Shown piece by piece: positions 1 to 9,655 of a DNA stretch of 64,000 bases (position 1 is its first letter; every line of letters starts with the position of its first letter). The stretch is from Heliocidaris erythrogramma (lineage: Eukaryota > Echinodermata > Echinoidea > Camarodonta > Echinometridae), in the NCBI GenBank assembly GCA_025617745.1, contig CM046866.1, positions 18,483,725 to 18,547,724 on the forward strand. Direction: 5' to 3'. The translations under genes and the position numbers were made by a program. The notes beneath the pieces are model-generated. The model was not told where the DNA came from and ran no database searches. It saw only the letters and a list, made by a program, of their open reading frames with translations.

Positions 1-228
1 GCGGCAGAAATTGCACAAGTCATCCATGACTTTTCTGCCGCGTCTTCTGTAGACGAAGCAGCCCTCGAATTAGTCGACTGTGGACTTGTCTCAGAGACAA
101 CTGACATCGATTCCAAGTCCGCCAAAGGCTACAAAGTTGTCTCTCTTGCCAACCTCAAGGCTCATTTTAGACTGATACCGCAAAAACTGACAGCGAAAAT
201 GAGGAAGTGGTTGAGCAGACGAGACTAA
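1..228 (+). CDS. C-terminal exon of an unrecognised gene
   Basis: The first frame is open from base 1 to a TAA at 226-228 and gives 75 residues; the other two forward frames stop within 60 bases. The peptide starts AAEIAQVIHDFSAAS, has an acidic middle (ETTDIDSKS) and ends in a basic tail (LTAKMRKWLSRRD). I see no transmembrane segment and recognise no domain. The exon continues past the left edge, so its acceptor is unseen. A poly(A) signal follows 62 bases after the stop. A second, decayed copy of the same sequence lies at about 455-830, which supports this being a real exon that was tandemly duplicated. The function is unknown. Confidence 0.55.
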   Translation, partial: AAEIAQVIHDFSAASSVDEAALELVDCGLVSETTDIDSKSAKGYKVVSLANLKAHFRLIPQKLTAKMRKWLSRRD

Positions 229-289
229 ATTGTTCAATGAACAAAAAAAAAATCTTCTTGTAAATATGTATATAATTATGTAAATATTA

Positions 290-295
290 AATAAA
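290..295 (+). terminator. Candidate poly(A) signal AATAAA
   Basis: An exact AATAAA lies 62 bases after the stop of the terminal exon, in an AT-rich 3' flank. Spacing and context fit a short 3'UTR. The motif is common by chance in AT-rich DNA. Confidence 0.45.
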
Positions 296-337
296 AGTCA
301 TTGGATTCAGGGGCTTCAGTAATAAATTCTGAATGGT

Positions 338-360
338 GGGGGGGGGGGGGGGGGGGGGGG
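338..360 (+). repeat. 23-base G homopolymer
   Basis: An uninterrupted run of 23 G. About 30 bases upstream, at 308, is CAGGGGCTTCAGTA, which resembles the ends of the hAT-like elements found elsewhere in the window, so the run may mark a decayed element end. No matching right end was found. Confidence 0.7.
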
Positions 361-454
361 AGGGATATCCAACTCTGCCAACAATTTATCCCAAAATGTT
401 CAACTATATAACAATAAACTGCCTAAAAAATTTGTTTACAAATATATAGCAGTT

Positions 455-830
455 TTCTCTTTGCCGCGTCTTATGTATATAGACGAAGCAGCCGCACACT
501 CTCAGAAAAGCTTTTAGGTTGATTAAAATATGAACCTACCAACTGTTGGTTAAAAAAGAAAATGTATGTAAAACACATGTTGTTGTTTTTTTAACCAACA
601 GTTGGTAGGTTCATATTTTAACCAACCTAATGATTTTTAAGCAACATTTAGAGTGTAGAAGTGGGCGGCTAAGGACTTGTCTTAGAGTTAACCGACATCG
701 AGTCCAAGTTCGCAAAAAACAACAAACCTTTATTTCAGTGGCAGGTTTTAGACAAATCCCACAAAACAGACAAAGAAAACTATTAATTGCTTCGGTAAAC
801 AATGAGACTTAAATTACATTATACAAAAAA
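455..830 (+). pseudogene. Decayed tandem copy of the terminal exon
   Basis: The blocks GCCGCGTCTT...AGACGAAGCAGCC, GGACTTGTCTTAGAG, CGACATCGAGTCCAAG and ATGAGACTTAAATT match, in order, the coding exon at 1-228 and its stop region. The copy has lost the reading frame through substitutions and small indels and is split by a foldback element at 515-629. The host gene's last exon was therefore duplicated head to tail within about 450 bases and one copy died. No reading frame spans it. Confidence 0.7.
515..629. mobile_element. Small foldback MITE inside the pseudo-exon
   Basis: Inverted arms of about 40 bases (514-553 and 591-630; arm word GAACCTACCAACTGTTGG) differ at only about one position and flank a 37-base loop. 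The termini are TAGGTTG and CAACCTA, consistent with a TA target duplication as used by Tc1/mariner-type elements. It splits the decayed exon copy, so it inserted after or during the decay. It has no coding capacity. Confidence 0.75.
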
Positions 831-1028
831 CAACACCTTTTATTGTGATTGTATTTCTTAAAAGAATCATATCAGCACCAAATAAACAAAACTTTTAGTT
901 TTTTCATTCAAAATAATCAATTTGTAGATTTCGTTATAATTTGTTTGTAGTTTGTGCCAAACGAAATGAATGGGAAGAATTATAAAGCGATCGAAAAAAG
1001 AATCACTTCCTAGATAATATGATGAAAA

Positions 1029-1108
1029 ATGATGATGGTGATGATGAAGTGGAGGATTATAGTTACGATGACGATGATGATGATGATGAGGTGGCGAATG
1101 GTGGTGAC

Positions 1109-1144
<36 letters not shown>

Positions 1145-1325
1145 AAAGATGCTGATGACAATGATGTTTGACAACGATGTTGACGATGGTGATGATGATA
1201 ACGTGATGGTGATAACGAGGGTGGATATGGAGAGGATGATGATGATCTTGTTGTTGATGATAATGGTGTTGATGTTGATGATTATGATGATGATGATGAT
1301 GATGATGATAGTGATTATGATAAGT
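1029..1325 (+). repeat. Degenerate (GAT)n microsatellite
   Basis: About 300 bases made mostly of GAT/ATG triplets with pure runs near 1070-1145 and 1285-1310. The open frame here, coding for Met or Asp runs, is a product of the repeat and not a gene. Confidence 0.95.
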
Positions 1326-1502
1326 GTAAGAAAAATGTATGATAATTATTCAGATTAGTTTTCTGAGGTGCTTTAAATGGCAAGTATTGGCAGAGCTCAA
1401 TAGGATTCGCATAATTTTGTAGCACACTGCGTAACCTCGCAAAATGTCGTTTTAATTTCTTTCTTTTGCACATAAAGACACTGGAATTTATAAGAACGAA
1501 AA

Positions 1503-1600
1503 AAGAAAGAATGATAGAAAGAAAGAAAGAAAGAAAGAAAGAACAAAAGAGAGAGAGAGATAGAAGAAGAAGAAGAAGAAAAGAAGAAGAAGAAGAATTT
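1503..1600 (+). repeat. GAAA / GA / GAA purine tract
   Basis: Successive (GAAA)n, (GA)n and (GAA)n blocks form a purine strand of nearly 100 bases. The long low-complexity frames on both strands are repeat artefacts. Confidence 0.9.
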
Positions 1601-1636
1601 TTCGGAACGGATATATGCCACTGGTCAGTGGCAGGG

Positions 1637-1997
1637 ACTGGCGTATCAATTACGGCGCCCGGGGCAAAAGATGAAGTTGCCCCCACACCTGCCCAAACAT
1701 ATATATTACTGTATAGCTAGAGAGCAGAGCGACCGAGCGGTATATTTTTGCATTTTAACCCCCCCCCCCCCCCCAACGCAACTGATGCATTTTACTCAGG
1801 AAAATCTGCAATTAAACACTGAAATCGAGGGGCAGAGATTCGAATTTTGAACATTGATAAACGGATTTCTGTTCACTTCCTTCTCAAAATAATGGGGCGC
1901 AAAATTAACGAAAACCCTTGAAAGAATATATAGTCGATGAGTTTAGCAAGGCAATCGAAAGTTGAGATTTCTTTCAAATGTTGAACCTTTGCAAATA
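1637..1997 (-). mobile_element. hAT-like non-autonomous element, interrupted copy
   Basis: Read on the plus strand, this begins ACTGGCGTATCAATTACGGC and then follows, block by block, the reverse complement of the complete element at 3258-3986: a GCGCCCGGG word, AGCGACCGAGCGG, a C run after GCATTTTAACC, TTGATAAACGG, AACGAAAACCCTTGA and AAGTTGAGATTT. It stops at 1997, where another element begins, so it is the right-hand part of a reversed family copy cut by an insertion. No coding capacity is seen. Confidence 0.7.
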
Positions 1998-2842
1998 CAG
2001 GCCCGTAACTCGGATTTTTACGGGGGGTTCAACATTGGAAAGAGTGGACCTTTCTGAGGGAGCGAAGCGACCGAGTAGGGGTGTCGGGTCAGGGGGTGTA
2101 CCCCTACAAGGGTATGGGCATGAGCTTAGTCATAATTATTTGACAGAGGGTGGGTCAAATGTGACGCCCGAACATACCACTGTGTAGGATTCCAAATACT
2201 GCAAGCGAGCAAGGCGAGCGGGGAAAAATAAAAATATACTTTTAAATAGCAAAATTTTATTTCATTATAGTCACCAATAGGTGAAATGTAAAGCTATATC
2301 TCCTGTCATCTAGCTGCCATATGCAGGAATCATTCATATTATTAAAGTTTTTAGGAAGTGAAGCGAACGGGGGGGGGGGGCACTTTGCTGTTGTTCTTTT
2401 ATAGAAAGGTAACCCTAAAGCTGGGCGCCATGGCGAAAATTGTCATAACATTGAATATTTATGGATCTCGTTGCATGAAACATCTCGTTTATAAGGTTTG
2501 CGAGCGAGGAAAAATGCACTTTACTTTGCTGTTGCGCATTTCAATATAGAAAGTGGACCTAACAAGTATTCGGGTGCCATGGCGATAGGGCAACGACGTG
2601 CCTGAATATTGCAATAACATCCTGTATTCATGGACCTCGCTGCCTCATTTCTAAGATTTGCGAGCGAGCGAAGCGAGCCAAGAAAAATGCACATTAATTT
2701 GTTGTTGCTCATGTTTTTCAATATAGAAAGTAAGGTAACCCTAATTTCTTCGCTCCCACAGAAAGGTCCACTTTTTCCAATGTTGAACCCCCCCCCCCCC
2801 GCCCCCGCAAAACGTCTTATCCTAGTTACATGTACGGGCCTG
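1998..2842. mobile_element. hAT-like element with about 65-base inverted ends
   Basis: The left end starts CAGGCCCGTAACT and the right end, read backwards, starts CAGGCCCGTACATG. Both then reach GGTTCAACATTGGAAA and GTGGACCTTTCTG, so the inverted repeats run about 65 bases with small indels. The CAG terminus and a G/C run just inside the end resemble the other hAT-like copies nearby. The flanks (tgcaaata and agtatgga) do not match, so a later deletion or rearrangement is likely. The interior is a tandem array. No transposase is seen. Confidence 0.7.
2370..2765 (+). repeat. Imperfect tandem repeats inside the element, unit about 140-175 bases
   Basis: Three successive units carry the same ordered words: CACTTTGCTG / CACTTTACTTTGCTG / CACATTAATTTG, then ATATAGAAAG, then GCCATGGCGA, then TTGCGAGCGAG followed by AAAAATGCA. 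The third unit is partial. The recurring GCGAGCGAGCGAAGCGAGC word gives the element local CpG-rich patches. Confidence 0.65.
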
Positions 2843-3249
2843 AGTATGGATTCTATATTTCACTTTTATATCCCATTACCACAGGTTTCATTGGAGTCTT
2901 CTCATGCTTATCACTGCGTATCTTCCCACGTTATCTTTGTACGGTGTTTTAAGCAATCTATCTCCTTGTATTGTCAGGATTTCTCAAAGATCAAAATGCA
3001 CTTTAATTTTGTCCTATAGGCTGATAGGAATCAATAATCATCCAAATGTCAGATGTCAAAGATAGTGTAATAATTAAAAATGTCATTCAACAGTTTCAAT
3101 GGGCAATCAACTTCAACATATCTCCATTCATTTTCGTCAGATTCGAAATCGTCCGATCTGGCAAGCCGCTGCAAAATTTTATCATCAAATCCATCTTTGG
3201 GAAGTCGATGTCAAGAAATTGTCATTCAAATTCGTCACACAGACAAGAC
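2843..3249. other. Unassigned sequence between two hAT-like elements
   Basis: No repeat match was recognised here. On the minus strand a frame of about 57 codons near 3050-3225 contains DDFESDENEWRYVEVDC, an acidic stretch followed by a hydrophobic end. It could be a gene or transposase fragment, but it is too short to assign and has no visible splice context. Confidence 0.3.
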
Positions 3250-3257
3250 CTTACAAC

Positions 3258-3986
3258 CAGTGGCGTATCTAGGGGGGGGGGGCAGAGGGAGGGAAAATGA
3301 AGAAAAAACACAATCCTTAAGTATTATGCGCCCCCCCCCCCACCCCAATCGGTAGGGTAAATGCATTAGAAATACAGTTTTTCAGGGTTAAAATGCGAAA
3401 ATTTCTAAAGCTCAGTCGCTTTGCTCCCTCGCATAAATATTGTCTTTCAGGATCTCGTAATTTTCGCGCCCGCAGTGTATAGTTCTTAAATAGCTTTTTT
3501 TAAGGGTTCAGAATTTCAAAAATAAAGATGTAATTGTCGTTGCTCGCTATCATGTAAGTTTCATCTGCATGCCTCTTGCCAAGTATTGCGCCTCCAATAT
3601 AGGATAAAATGCATAAAACAGCATTTGCAGAGGGTCAACATTTAAAATAAATCTCAACTTCCATTCGATTGGCTAAATTCCTCGCCTATTTCTCAAGGGT
3701 TTTCGTTAATTTCGCTCCCAATTTTAGAAGGGAGTGAATAGAAACCGTTTATCAATGTACATAATTCGAACTTCTCTACAGCGCAGTGGTCACTTGCAAA
3801 ATTTCCTTGGTAAAATGCATTCCCAAGTAATTGTGCTTTTTAGGGTTAAAACTGCAAAAAAATTGCCGCTCGGTCGCTTTGCTCCCTCGCTTGTACAAGT
3901 AGGTTTGGGCACGAAGAGGGGGGGGGGGGGGGGGGCGCAATTTCTTTATTTGTCCCGGGCGCCAGAATCCTATAGATACGCCACTG
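3258..3986 (+). mobile_element. Complete hAT-like non-autonomous element, perfect 8 bp duplication
   Basis: The ends are inverted repeats CAGTGGCGTATCTA (left) and TAGATACGCCACTG (right). The element is flanked by identical 8-mers CTTACAAC at 3250-3257 and 3987-3994. An 8 bp target duplication with CAG-starting termini is the signature of the hAT superfamily. At 729 bp it has no long frame. Long G/C runs lie just inside each end and the interior carries the words CTCAGTCGCTTTGCTCCCTCGC-like at about 3410 and again near 3865. The perfect duplication suggests it is younger than the broken copies beside it. Confidence 0.9.
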
Positions 3987-4429
3987 CTTACAACGAGCTG
4001 GTGACGATTTTGAATAACTCTTTAAACTCTTTCATTCTTTGACAAAATCGATAGCAAAATGAAAAATAAATTCCGAAAATGAATGGCCAAAGACTTATAT
4101 TGACTAGGCCTTATTATTCAGTTGCAGAACAAAAGCAAATCAAAACGTGTTCAAATTGACTGGAAACCCGGCTGGAAACCCTATTATCTCACATTGTTTT
4201 CCACTTTCCTTCCTTTCTCCCCTTTCACGTGACCCATTGTGCGCCCCTCCCCTATCTAAGCCAGCTGGTATGGAAATGTTTTTAAAAATTTAACCTAAAA
4301 GTCACTATTCTGATGTCACTTTGGATAAATTTTTCCGCCTTATGATTATTTTTTGTTGCTGGGGCGATACTACAAATAATAATAAAAGAAAATCACAGAT
4401 GTAGAGATCTTGATCATACAAGTCCATTT

Positions 4430-4894
4430 TTGCAAGGAGGGGGCTGACGCCTTTTGCCCGAATATCAACTTGTCAATTTCTAAATAATTTGTTAACTTTT
4501 CGTAGAGAAAATGTGCAGAAGTTACATACAGAAGTTACATAATTATCTGGGAACCTCGCTGCCCAAATAATTATGTGGATATTCTGGCACCTCACTCCGC
4601 TGCCCGAATATGAAGTGGTGGTTGCCCGAATATCGGAACTTTGAAAATTCTCGGGGGGGGGGGGGGCTGAAGCCTATTGCCGAAAGGGGACGCGTTTTGC
4701 CCGAATATTACCTTTCCAGTGTTTTTGCGAGCGAGGGAAGCGAGCGAGCAAAAGAATTGGCCAGTTTTTCCTTCTTTTTCTTTCGTTCCCTTTTCCTTTC
4801 CTTCTTTTGTTTCTGTTTTGTTTTCTTTTCCCTGTGTGTGTGTGTGGGGGGGGGGGGTGAGACACCCCACCCTACCCCTCTAGTGACGCCCCTG
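4430..4894 (-). mobile_element. hAT-like element remnant with right-hand terminus
   Basis: It ends CTCTAGTGACGCCCCTG at 4894, the reverse complement of a CAGGGGCGTCACTAGAG terminus, with an adjacent run of G. The interior repeats the word TTGCCCGAATAT (about 4457, 4601, 4622 and 4697) and carries GCGAGCGAGGGAAGCGAGCGAGC. The matching left terminus was not found, so the left boundary is approximate. It directly abuts family sequence at 4895, as expected for an insertion into it. Confidence 0.5.
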
Positions 4895-5134
4895 ATTGGG
4901 TGCGAAATTACGAGATCCTGGAACTTTATATGCGTGGAAGCAAAGCGACCGAGCTTTAGAAAAATTTCGTATTTTAAACCCTAAAAAAAAATGCATTTAA
5001 ACTGCGGATTGGGGGCGAATAATCCTTAATGATTATGTTTTTTCTCCTCTTATTCTTTGGCGTTTTTGCGCCCCTTTCTAATGCCGCCCGGGGCACTTGT
5101 CTCCTCCCCCCCCCCTCCCGTAGATACACCACTG
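4895..5134 (-). mobile_element. hAT-like family end, reversed
   Basis: The reverse complement starts CAGTGGTGTATCTAC and then follows the left half of the element at 3258-3986: CATAATCATTAAGGATTAT, AAATGCATTTTT, TTTCTAAAGCTCGGTCGCTT and AGGATCTCGTAATTT. It is the left end of a reversed copy and may be the other end of the copy that starts at 1637, with later elements inserted between. That join is an inference, because no matching 8 bp flanks were found. Confidence 0.65.
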
Positions 5135-5334
5135 GAGTACATGTAGTTATATCCCGGAGCTTCATATTTCAAACAAAAATCTCCTTTAGTGAAGTATCAG
5201 CGGTACTTTTCATGGTGGAGAAACTGAATTGCAGGTTTATAGTTTTTTCAGCGTTACACCATGTAATCTTTCAAGGAAAGACTACGCACCCTCCTCCCCC
5301 CCCCCCCCCCCTCCCCTTCGAATCGACGCCCCTG
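5135..5334. mobile_element. Solo hAT-like right terminus after a C run
   Basis: A run of about 17 C is followed by TCCCCTTCGAATCGACGCCCCTG ending at 5334, which matches the CAGGGGCGTC type of terminus. No left partner was recognised, so only the terminus itself is well supported and the start is nominal. Confidence 0.4.
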
Positions 5335-5425
5335 TCTTTGATCTCTATGTAAAATAGAGATCAGTGATGATACCTCGTTTGATTCCTATAACTTCCATCA
5401 TTTTAGAAGTCGTGTCACATGAAAG

Positions 5426-5457
5426 TTCCAGTGCCGTGTCTATATACGGCACTGGAA
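5426..5457. repeat. Perfect 12-base-arm hairpin upstream of the TWSG1 5' exon
   Basis: TTCCAGTGCCGT (5426-5437) and ACGGCACTGGAA (5446-5457) are exact inverted repeats around an 8-base loop, and GAAAGTTC flanks the hairpin on both sides. It lies about 200 bases before the likely start of the TWSG1 transcript. It could be a tiny element remnant or a regulatory palindrome. Confidence 0.6.
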
Positions 5458-5649
5458 AGTTCTAGTGGACTACGCCATCTTGTGGGCAAAATCACTAGCG
5501 CCGAGAGTCAGATGCACGTCACAAGCTCGGCATCCCGAGCGAGCAAGGATAACTCCTTGATCCGAGTTTGTAGAAGCAGGTGCCTGTCTACCGCGTTCCG
5601 GCCGTAGGGGGAGAAATAAAGGAACAGTGCGCACCATACATCTGACACC

Positions 5650-6021
5650 ATCTGAAGTGGTCCTTGGACTCTATCAAACTTCCGAATAACTTTGGAACTT
5701 TTCAGGAATTAGCTAAGGATATCATTCTTCAGAGACAGTAATGGTGTGAAAAATCGAAATACTTTCACTGCAGTGAGAGGGCGTCGTCGGAGTAAAAACA
5801 GTGATATTTTGACGCCGAAAGTGGTGCACCTCTTCGACAGCTTTTTCCTCCAATCAAGTTTTGGCAGTGTACTGGCATTGTACGGATACTGTGCAGCGAG
5901 TGAGCCGGAACTAGCCGGGCGAGAGAAAGTGTCGTGAGGAGACGCGCTGTGGGCCCTACATGTTCCGAGTAGTTGTGGGCCGAAGATAAGATTATTAAAG
6001 TCGATTGAGACGTTCATGTCG
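5650..6021 (+). other. Probable non-coding first exon of TWSG1
   Basis: A GC- and CpG-richer block ends with a good donor, TTCATGTCG|GTATGT, at 6021/6022. The first coding exon at 21464 begins with a clean acceptor before an untranslated leader, so at least one upstream 5'UTR exon is required, and this is the best candidate on the plus strand. No long frame runs through it. The start is approximate and no TATA box was identified. The link to TWSG1 is inferred from position, strand and the splice signal only. Confidence 0.4.
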
Positions 6022-9000
6022 GTATGTATAGCCTACCCTTTTAAAGTTTGATTTATTTTCCCCCTTATACATTTATATACACATAGGCCCTAGTGCATAT
6101 ATATTTCACTGTGATTAACAAGTGTAAAATGAAAAGTAAAAGCCCTGGCCTAAATCTTGTTTGAAATGTTCAGAGAACAGTTTGTAAAATATTTTGTTAT
6201 TATGGCTTCAATACATACAGCTTGTTATATGTTTTCTTATTTCTTGTTTCACAAATGCATTGATACAAAATAGTGTATTGGGCAGTTCGATTTATCATCA
6301 TGATCATTACCATATTTATCATTATTGATATTATAAAGCAAATTATTATTTCACAAAATGATAGATTTATCAAATACATTGTATGTCTATCACTTTGACA
6401 CACTCACACGTACATGTGTACATGTATGTTAGGTTATTATAATTTATACTGGCATACTGGCAAGAGTTCCATATATACTTTATACTGGATAACCATAATG
6501 AAATCAGCTTTTCTATCATCCTCAAATGTAGAAGGAAGTATTTTCTCAAAATGTTTTGTATCATATTGGTATTTTCACCTCTTCAACTTTATAGAGGTTG
6601 CGACTGCCACCGAAATTTACGCAGCCCCACATAGTGATAAATCTATGAGTGCTTTTGACATGACATTATTTTGTCATTGGAGAAAAAAAAATTATGTAAA
6701 AATTAAGTTTTAGAATTTGGTTTGACACTTCTAATGAATGAAAGAGTTGCTTATTATTATTGCCAATTTAATAGAATTTTGTCAAATTGTGTTGTGAGAT
6801 AAAATTAGAATTAATGAAGTAATAACTAATGCAAATTCTGATACTTTTTCCATAGTTTTTCATAGTTTCTATGGTTGTGATGCATGTATGTGTTTCTATT
6901 GGTCTTTCCCAATGGAAATGGAAATTTTCAGAGTTATCAATTTTCTTATTCTGTTCAAATGTGAGGAATCCTTTGCTTACAAAAATTCCATTAGCATCAA
7001 ATCATGAGATGTAGTCATACTTAGAACAGGGGAATATTAAATTGAAACAACTCTTTCAGCACTTCATATAATTCATTGTGTGAATTATATGTGTTGAAAA
7101 TCAAGTGAAACATCACTACATGTAGGCCTAATGGCCTATTTATACGGTAGTTTAATTTATATGTTTACTGTTTCTCCCCGTTATTTCATCTTGCAGTTAG
7201 ATACTTGTATGTATTGGTAATGGATTTTAATTGGATAATTGATTGATTGATATTCATTAAATCTCTATGGGTGCACAAGGAAACAGCATCATATCAGTAC
7301 TAGGAGATAAAAAGTGCCTCCTTTACAACAAGGTGTCCCCTGTCCAGGGGTTAATTAGATTTATTTTGAGCGAATCAGAAATCAGGGAGGAAATTAATTA
7401 GCCTTGAATGGTCATTCATGTTGGTTGGATCACTATGGAATAGTGTGGACTCACTTTTGTTGTAATTACCAGCAAAATGATCTTGCTTGACTTGCTAGCA
7501 GTGAAAAAATATACAGGAGCAGTGAACCACTTATTTATAGTAGCTGTTGAAAGCTCTATAATCTCTGGAAAACTATTTGTAAAAAAGCTCTTGGTAAACA
7601 ACAACATAAAAATCACTGCAATGAAATCTGACTTGCTCTATAGAAAATTCCCTGAAAGAGCTCCTGTAAATATTAAGAAAATCAACTTGCTGGCAAAGTG
7701 ATAGTTTTTGATGAAATAATAGTAATATGAATTCATGAAGAATATATTTAGGTCAGAGTTGAATATCAATGTTCAGTAGATGCAGATCTTAAAAGGGATA
7801 TCCAGCCTTATATCAAGTTGGTTTTAAAAGAAGGAGACAAATTAAAGAAACAGAAAGTTTGAGCGAAATGCGAGAAGAAATGAGAAAGTTGACAACTTTG
7901 TGACATATCTTGTTAGCTCCTTTCCCATTTGTTATGTACTAAAATAAAACCAACATAATTCTCTACTTTTTCTCAAGAAAATATTTAATCATACATGCAA
8001 CCAAGTGTTGAATTGAATATGGGCCCTGTACAATATCAGTCAATGTTGATAATTATTTTGTTTAAGACATGTAGGCCTACACTTTATCCTTACTTACATT
8101 GTAGCTTAGGTAGCTTAGCAAAATAAAAAGGTGCATCCAGAACACAAAATGCATTTTGTTAAAAATCATCATTTCATTTCGAAACAAATCATTAAACCAT
8201 AGAGTGGGTTAAAATACCTCTACTTCCTTGAATAGGCTTAATATTACCAAAACTGTCATTACAAATGTCACAATACAGCTCTTTTATTCACTTCTATCAC
8301 CAACAAGATTGCTGTTTGCTTTCTGGACGCGTCTTTTCATGCCACCCAGTTTTGCTAAGCTAGTATGTACAGTATGTACAGTTGGTAGGTATGTAAGTAC
8401 CTAGATCATTATCTGTATGCTTACATTGGTTGTTATCACACACGGTTATATTATGTCTAGTTTACAGTACACCTTCATACAACATTGTTTAAATGAATTA
8501 TGTTCCAAATTAAATGCTGCACACTACTTCATGACTCACTGAAAAACATTTACCGGTACCCAAATGTGACAAATGAGTTCTTGTTGAATCGTACAGATGT
8601 ATGTATTTGGTTGTTGACAGATTTTGAAGGCAATAGGCCACCCATTTCCTCCTCTGGTACACTCAGCATGGTGTCCAGGGACAGGACCTCCACCATATCA
8701 CATCATCTACATGTAGGTCTGCACTGTTCACATATTGCATATTTTTACTTTTTACATACTGAACAAGAACAGGAACCCATGTGTGAAAGAGGCTGCTAAA
8801 ACTAAGAGCACTGCAAATGTTCTGATTTACGACCTACAATAATGTCAATAGATCTATCTTGTGAAATAATCTGAATTCTACAGAGAAATGAATAAAACAT
8901 ACATGTATGCACCAATCCACATGTATTGTAAGGGATAGTAATGACTGGATATAGAATACAATACATGTATGTCTACATGATGTAGTGTCTAATAGCACTT

Positions 9001-9479
9001 TTTCACTTGGGCAATTTAGTGATTTACACATGTATTGGAATATTAGTAAAGTCCCTAAATGTCAAAAGCTCATGCATACTCTATGGTCTAGGAGTAAAAA
9101 TTCATGCAGTGACGAGCTGGAAATATGTTGAAAGTGTAAAAGCATTTTACTGTACATAGATGTATACATGTAGTTCTCAGCCTTCAGCAAACAAATTTGT
9201 ATACATAATGTTCATATGAAAAAAATAAAGGTACATGCTTAAAAAGAAATAAAAACATAAGATTCTAATAAAAATTATTGGAAATATTTACCCTTTTTTA
9301 TTTCCTTAACTGAGAATGGTTGTAATTATGGAGGCCCACTAATTAAACAAATATTTCACTTTATGTTATTTCTCTCTGTCGAAGAAACACTGCCACTTCA
9401 AAATGTTGAATATTGTATATGTCGGGGATGATTTAAAGTCTATATGACACGCACGTCCATGATAGGCCTGTAAATTAAG

Positions 9480-9655
9480 GAGAATAGCCAAGACGGTGTA
9501 GATTCGTAGTTCCGAATCTACGAGGCGTAGCCGAGTAGATTGGGAGTGGCGAATCTACACTTGCAAGGCTATTCTCTGATTTAAACCATTGCGTACATTC
9601 GTAAAAAATAATCTACACTTTATTGAATAGATTGACGTCATAGCAATGGTTTAAA
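9480..9655. repeat. Two adjacent inverted repeats (foldback element)
   Basis: GAGAATAGCC...GGCTATTCTC pairs 9480-9489 with 9567-9576 and encloses a second palindrome GTAGATTCG...CGAATCTAC. Directly after it TTTAAACCATTGC (9580-9592) pairs with GCAATGGTTTAAA (9643-9655). The layout fits a composite or nested MITE. No coding capacity. Confidence 0.6.

Noticed and set aside
1029-1358. 109-codon Met/Asp-rich frame
   Set aside because: Product of the GAT trinucleotide repeat.
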